Of a stretch of 22,237 nt of DNA, positions 20,923 to 22,237 are shown one piece after another. The position numbers and the translations under genes were made by a program. Numbering within the stretch: position 1 is the first letter of the stretch; each line of letters begins with the position of its first letter. Below the pieces are notes generated by a model. That model searched no databases. It was not told where the DNA came from and saw nothing but the letters and a program-made list of their open reading frames with translations. Source of the stretch: JASLPR01 sp964496475. Its GTDB lineage: Bacteria; Chloroflexota; UBA11872; VXNJ01. The stretch is taken from contig CAZBZS010000037.1 of the NCBI GenBank assembly GCA_964496475.1, forward strand, positions 1-22,237, in the 5' to 3' direction.

Positions 20923-22128
20923 TCACGCGGACCGAAGCCAGCGGACGGCGTCGAGCAGAGCGGAAGAATCGCCGAAGGCGCCGGCCTTCGTGACGATGGG
21001 GCGACCGGCGGCGGTTCCGCCGACAAGCAGGCCGCCGGGAATGCCGGGACGGACCTCGGCGACGATGCGGATGCCGGCGGCGTCAAGTCCGCGGACGGCG
21101 AGGGAGGCAGTTTCACCTCCCGTGAGAACAAGTCCGATATCGGGGAACGCGGCCACGAGACCGGCGGCGAGCGCCCTGATCCAACCGGCGAGTTGTTCGA
21201 CTGCGCGCGGAGAGAGGTTGCTTCGTCCGGCACCGGGATGAGCGATCCAGGCCGACTCGTCTCGCAAATGCGTGACGGCGGCGGTGAGGGCGACATCAGG
21301 ATGAGGGTAGTCGTCGATAGAGGGCACGAAAGGCGCGGCGCCGAACTCTGAGGCGACGACGGCGATCTGTTCCGCCGTGACATCCGTGAAAGAGCCGGCG
21401 ATGATCGCGACACGTGACGAAGGGGAGTTGGGGACGGGGAAGGCGTTTGCCCCGGTTCCCAGGACAAGATGCTCCGCGAGGCCGGCGGAACCGGCGGTGA
21501 GGCGGTCGAGGCCGCAGCGCCGGGCGGCTTCGGCGACGCAATCGAGATCGGCGTCGGTCTCGGCGTCAGCGACTATCACGTCAGCGACGGTTTCGAGTGC
21601 GCGCATCCGGGACTCGGTTGCTTCGGGACCCGATCTCACGGTTTCCAGATACAGAAGAGCGGTTTTGAGATCTGAGTTGGCAGAGACGAGACGGGAGACG
21701 TCATCCTCATGTACCGGGGACTGAGGATCGGCGGCGATCTCGGTTTCGGTGATGCGAATACCGTTGATGTACTGAACTCCGCCGACTGTAGTGCGTTGCT
21801 GACCGGGGTAGGCGGGAGCCAAAATGGCGGTAGCAATACCGGTGACGTTCATGACGGCTGCGAGCTCGGATCCGAGATTGCCACGAAGAGTGGAATCGAC
21901 CTTTTTGTAAAAGCGATCGGCGGTGAGGGCGGCGCGGCGGGCGATGTCTTCGGCGGCGATGGCCGCGTCAGCGGGAGAGAGGGCGCGGCTATCGGAACTG
22001 AGGACCAGGGCCCCGGCGTCGGGGCTGCCGCCTCCGAGATCAAATACGGTCCAGAGCCCGTGCCGGGCGAATTGCAATCCGGTATCGAGAGCGCCGGTGA
22101 AGTCGTCGGCGAGTACGGCCCAGACCAT
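20923..22128 (-). CDS. Four-carbon acid sugar kinase family protein (DUF1537, OtnK/DtnK-like)
   Basis: 401 residues with the N-terminal substrate domain (ADDFTGALDTG, residues 7-17; FYKKVDSTLRGNLG, about 92-105) and the C-terminal ATP-binding domain (LTGGETA, then TKAGAFGD near the end). Characterised members phosphorylate erythronate, threonate or 3-oxo derivatives at C4, feeding triose metabolism. The adjacent upstream gene, only 27 bp away, encodes an FAH-family protein, so the two form an operon. A beta-hydroxyacid dehydrogenase and a TIM-barrel isomerase, partners in known threonate/erythronate pathways, lie elsewhere in the window. The OtnC/aldolase partner is not seen. The exact acid sugar is unknown. 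Confidence 0.9.
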   Translation of the reverse strand: MVWAVLADDFTGALDTGLQFARHGLWTVFDLGGGSPDAGALVLSSDSRALSPADAAIAAEDIARRAALTADRFYKKVDSTLRGNLGSELAAVMNVTGIATAILAPAYPGQQRTTVGGVQYINGIRITETEIAADPQSPVHEDDVSRLVSANSDLKTALLYLETVRSGPEATESRMRALETVADVIVADAETDADLDCVAEAARRCGLDRLTAGSAGLAEHLVLGTGANAFPVPNSPSSRVAIIAGSFTDVTAEQIAVVASEFGAAPFVPSIDDYPHPDVALTAAVTHLRDESAWIAHPGAGRSNLSPRAVEQLAGWIRALAAGLVAAFPDIGLVLTGGETASLAVRGLDAAGIRIVAEVRPGIPGGLLVGGTAAGRPIVTKAGAFGDSSALLDAVRWLRSA

Positions 22129-22155
22129 CAGGCGGCGATCCGGGCCAGGGCGGGC

Positions 22156-22237
22156 CTAGCTCTCGGCGACGGCGGGATTGGATAGAACGCCGACGTTCTC
22201 GACCTCGACTTCGACGGTGTCGCCATGGGTGATGGGT
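22156..22237 (-). CDS. FAH-family protein (partial, only the C-terminus in window)
   Basis: The last 26 codons read ITHGDTVEVEVENVGVLSNP and end at TAG 22156-22158. This is nearly the same as the end of the FAH protein at 17073 (MNHGDIVEVEVQDVGILRN), so this is a second FAH-family gene running in from the right. It lies 27 bp before the DUF1537 kinase start and is probably its operon partner. Confidence 0.75.
   Translation of the reverse strand, partial: PITHGDTVEVEVENVGVLSNPAVAES

Overview
The window looks like bacterial chromosome of high GC content, read at roughly 60% by eye. It carries about 18 protein genes, one tRNA gene, several intergenic signals and at least two decayed genes. The gene mix points to an uncultured Chloroflexota-like, possibly marine SAR202-like, heterotroph: a MoaD-like protein with a tungsten aldehyde:ferredoxin oxidoreductase, a LarA-like racemase homologue, two FAH-family proteins, an M24-like protein, and DUF1537 and PfkB kinases. 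That taxonomic guess comes from gene content only; no marker gene here settles it. No phage genes, insertion sequences or CRISPR arrays were seen.

Layout. 1-1.7 kb (minus strand): a partial NAD-dependent sugar epimerase/dehydratase and a GT2 glycosyltransferase, a surface-glycan pair. 1.9-2.3 kb: a broken Mrr-like restriction endonuclease. 2.4-3.7 kb: a LarA-like nickel racemase homologue (minus). 3.9-5.9 kb: MoaD-like protein and AOR (plus). 6.1-6.4 kb: fragment of an HDOD-domain protein. 6.5-8 kb: M32 carboxypeptidase (minus). 8.1-10.4 kb: TIM-barrel isomerase/epimerase and a degenerate M24-family protein (plus). 10.7-12 kb: MFS exporter (minus). 12.3-12.9 kb: MBL-fold hydrolase (plus). 12.9-14.5 kb: PfkB kinase and an internally deleted sulfatase (minus). 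14.7-15.6 kb: beta-hydroxyacid dehydrogenase (plus). 15.6-17.8 kb: aspartase/fumarase-family lyase and FAH-family protein (minus). 18.1 kb: tRNA-Pro(GGG). 18.2-19.2 kb: second GT2 enzyme (minus). 19.3-20.2 kb: Fe-S RecB/Cas4-like nuclease (plus). 20.3-20.6 kb: small YjfB-like protein, a structured RNA stretch and a terminator (plus). 20.6-22.2 kb: SecG, DUF1537 kinase and the end of a second FAH-family gene (minus).

How the genes fit together. Much of the window suits catabolism of small hydroxy-, keto- and sugar-acids: dehydrogenase, acid-sugar kinase, PfkB kinase, TIM-barrel isomerase, FAH proteins, lyase, racemase homologue and AOR. They are scattered over both strands in one- or two-gene units rather than one operon, so a shared pathway is only an inference. 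The most unusual features are a strand-composition switch between about 3.7 and 6.5 kb that ignores gene direction, several enzymes with substituted catalytic residues, and the structured RNA downstream of the YjfB-like gene.
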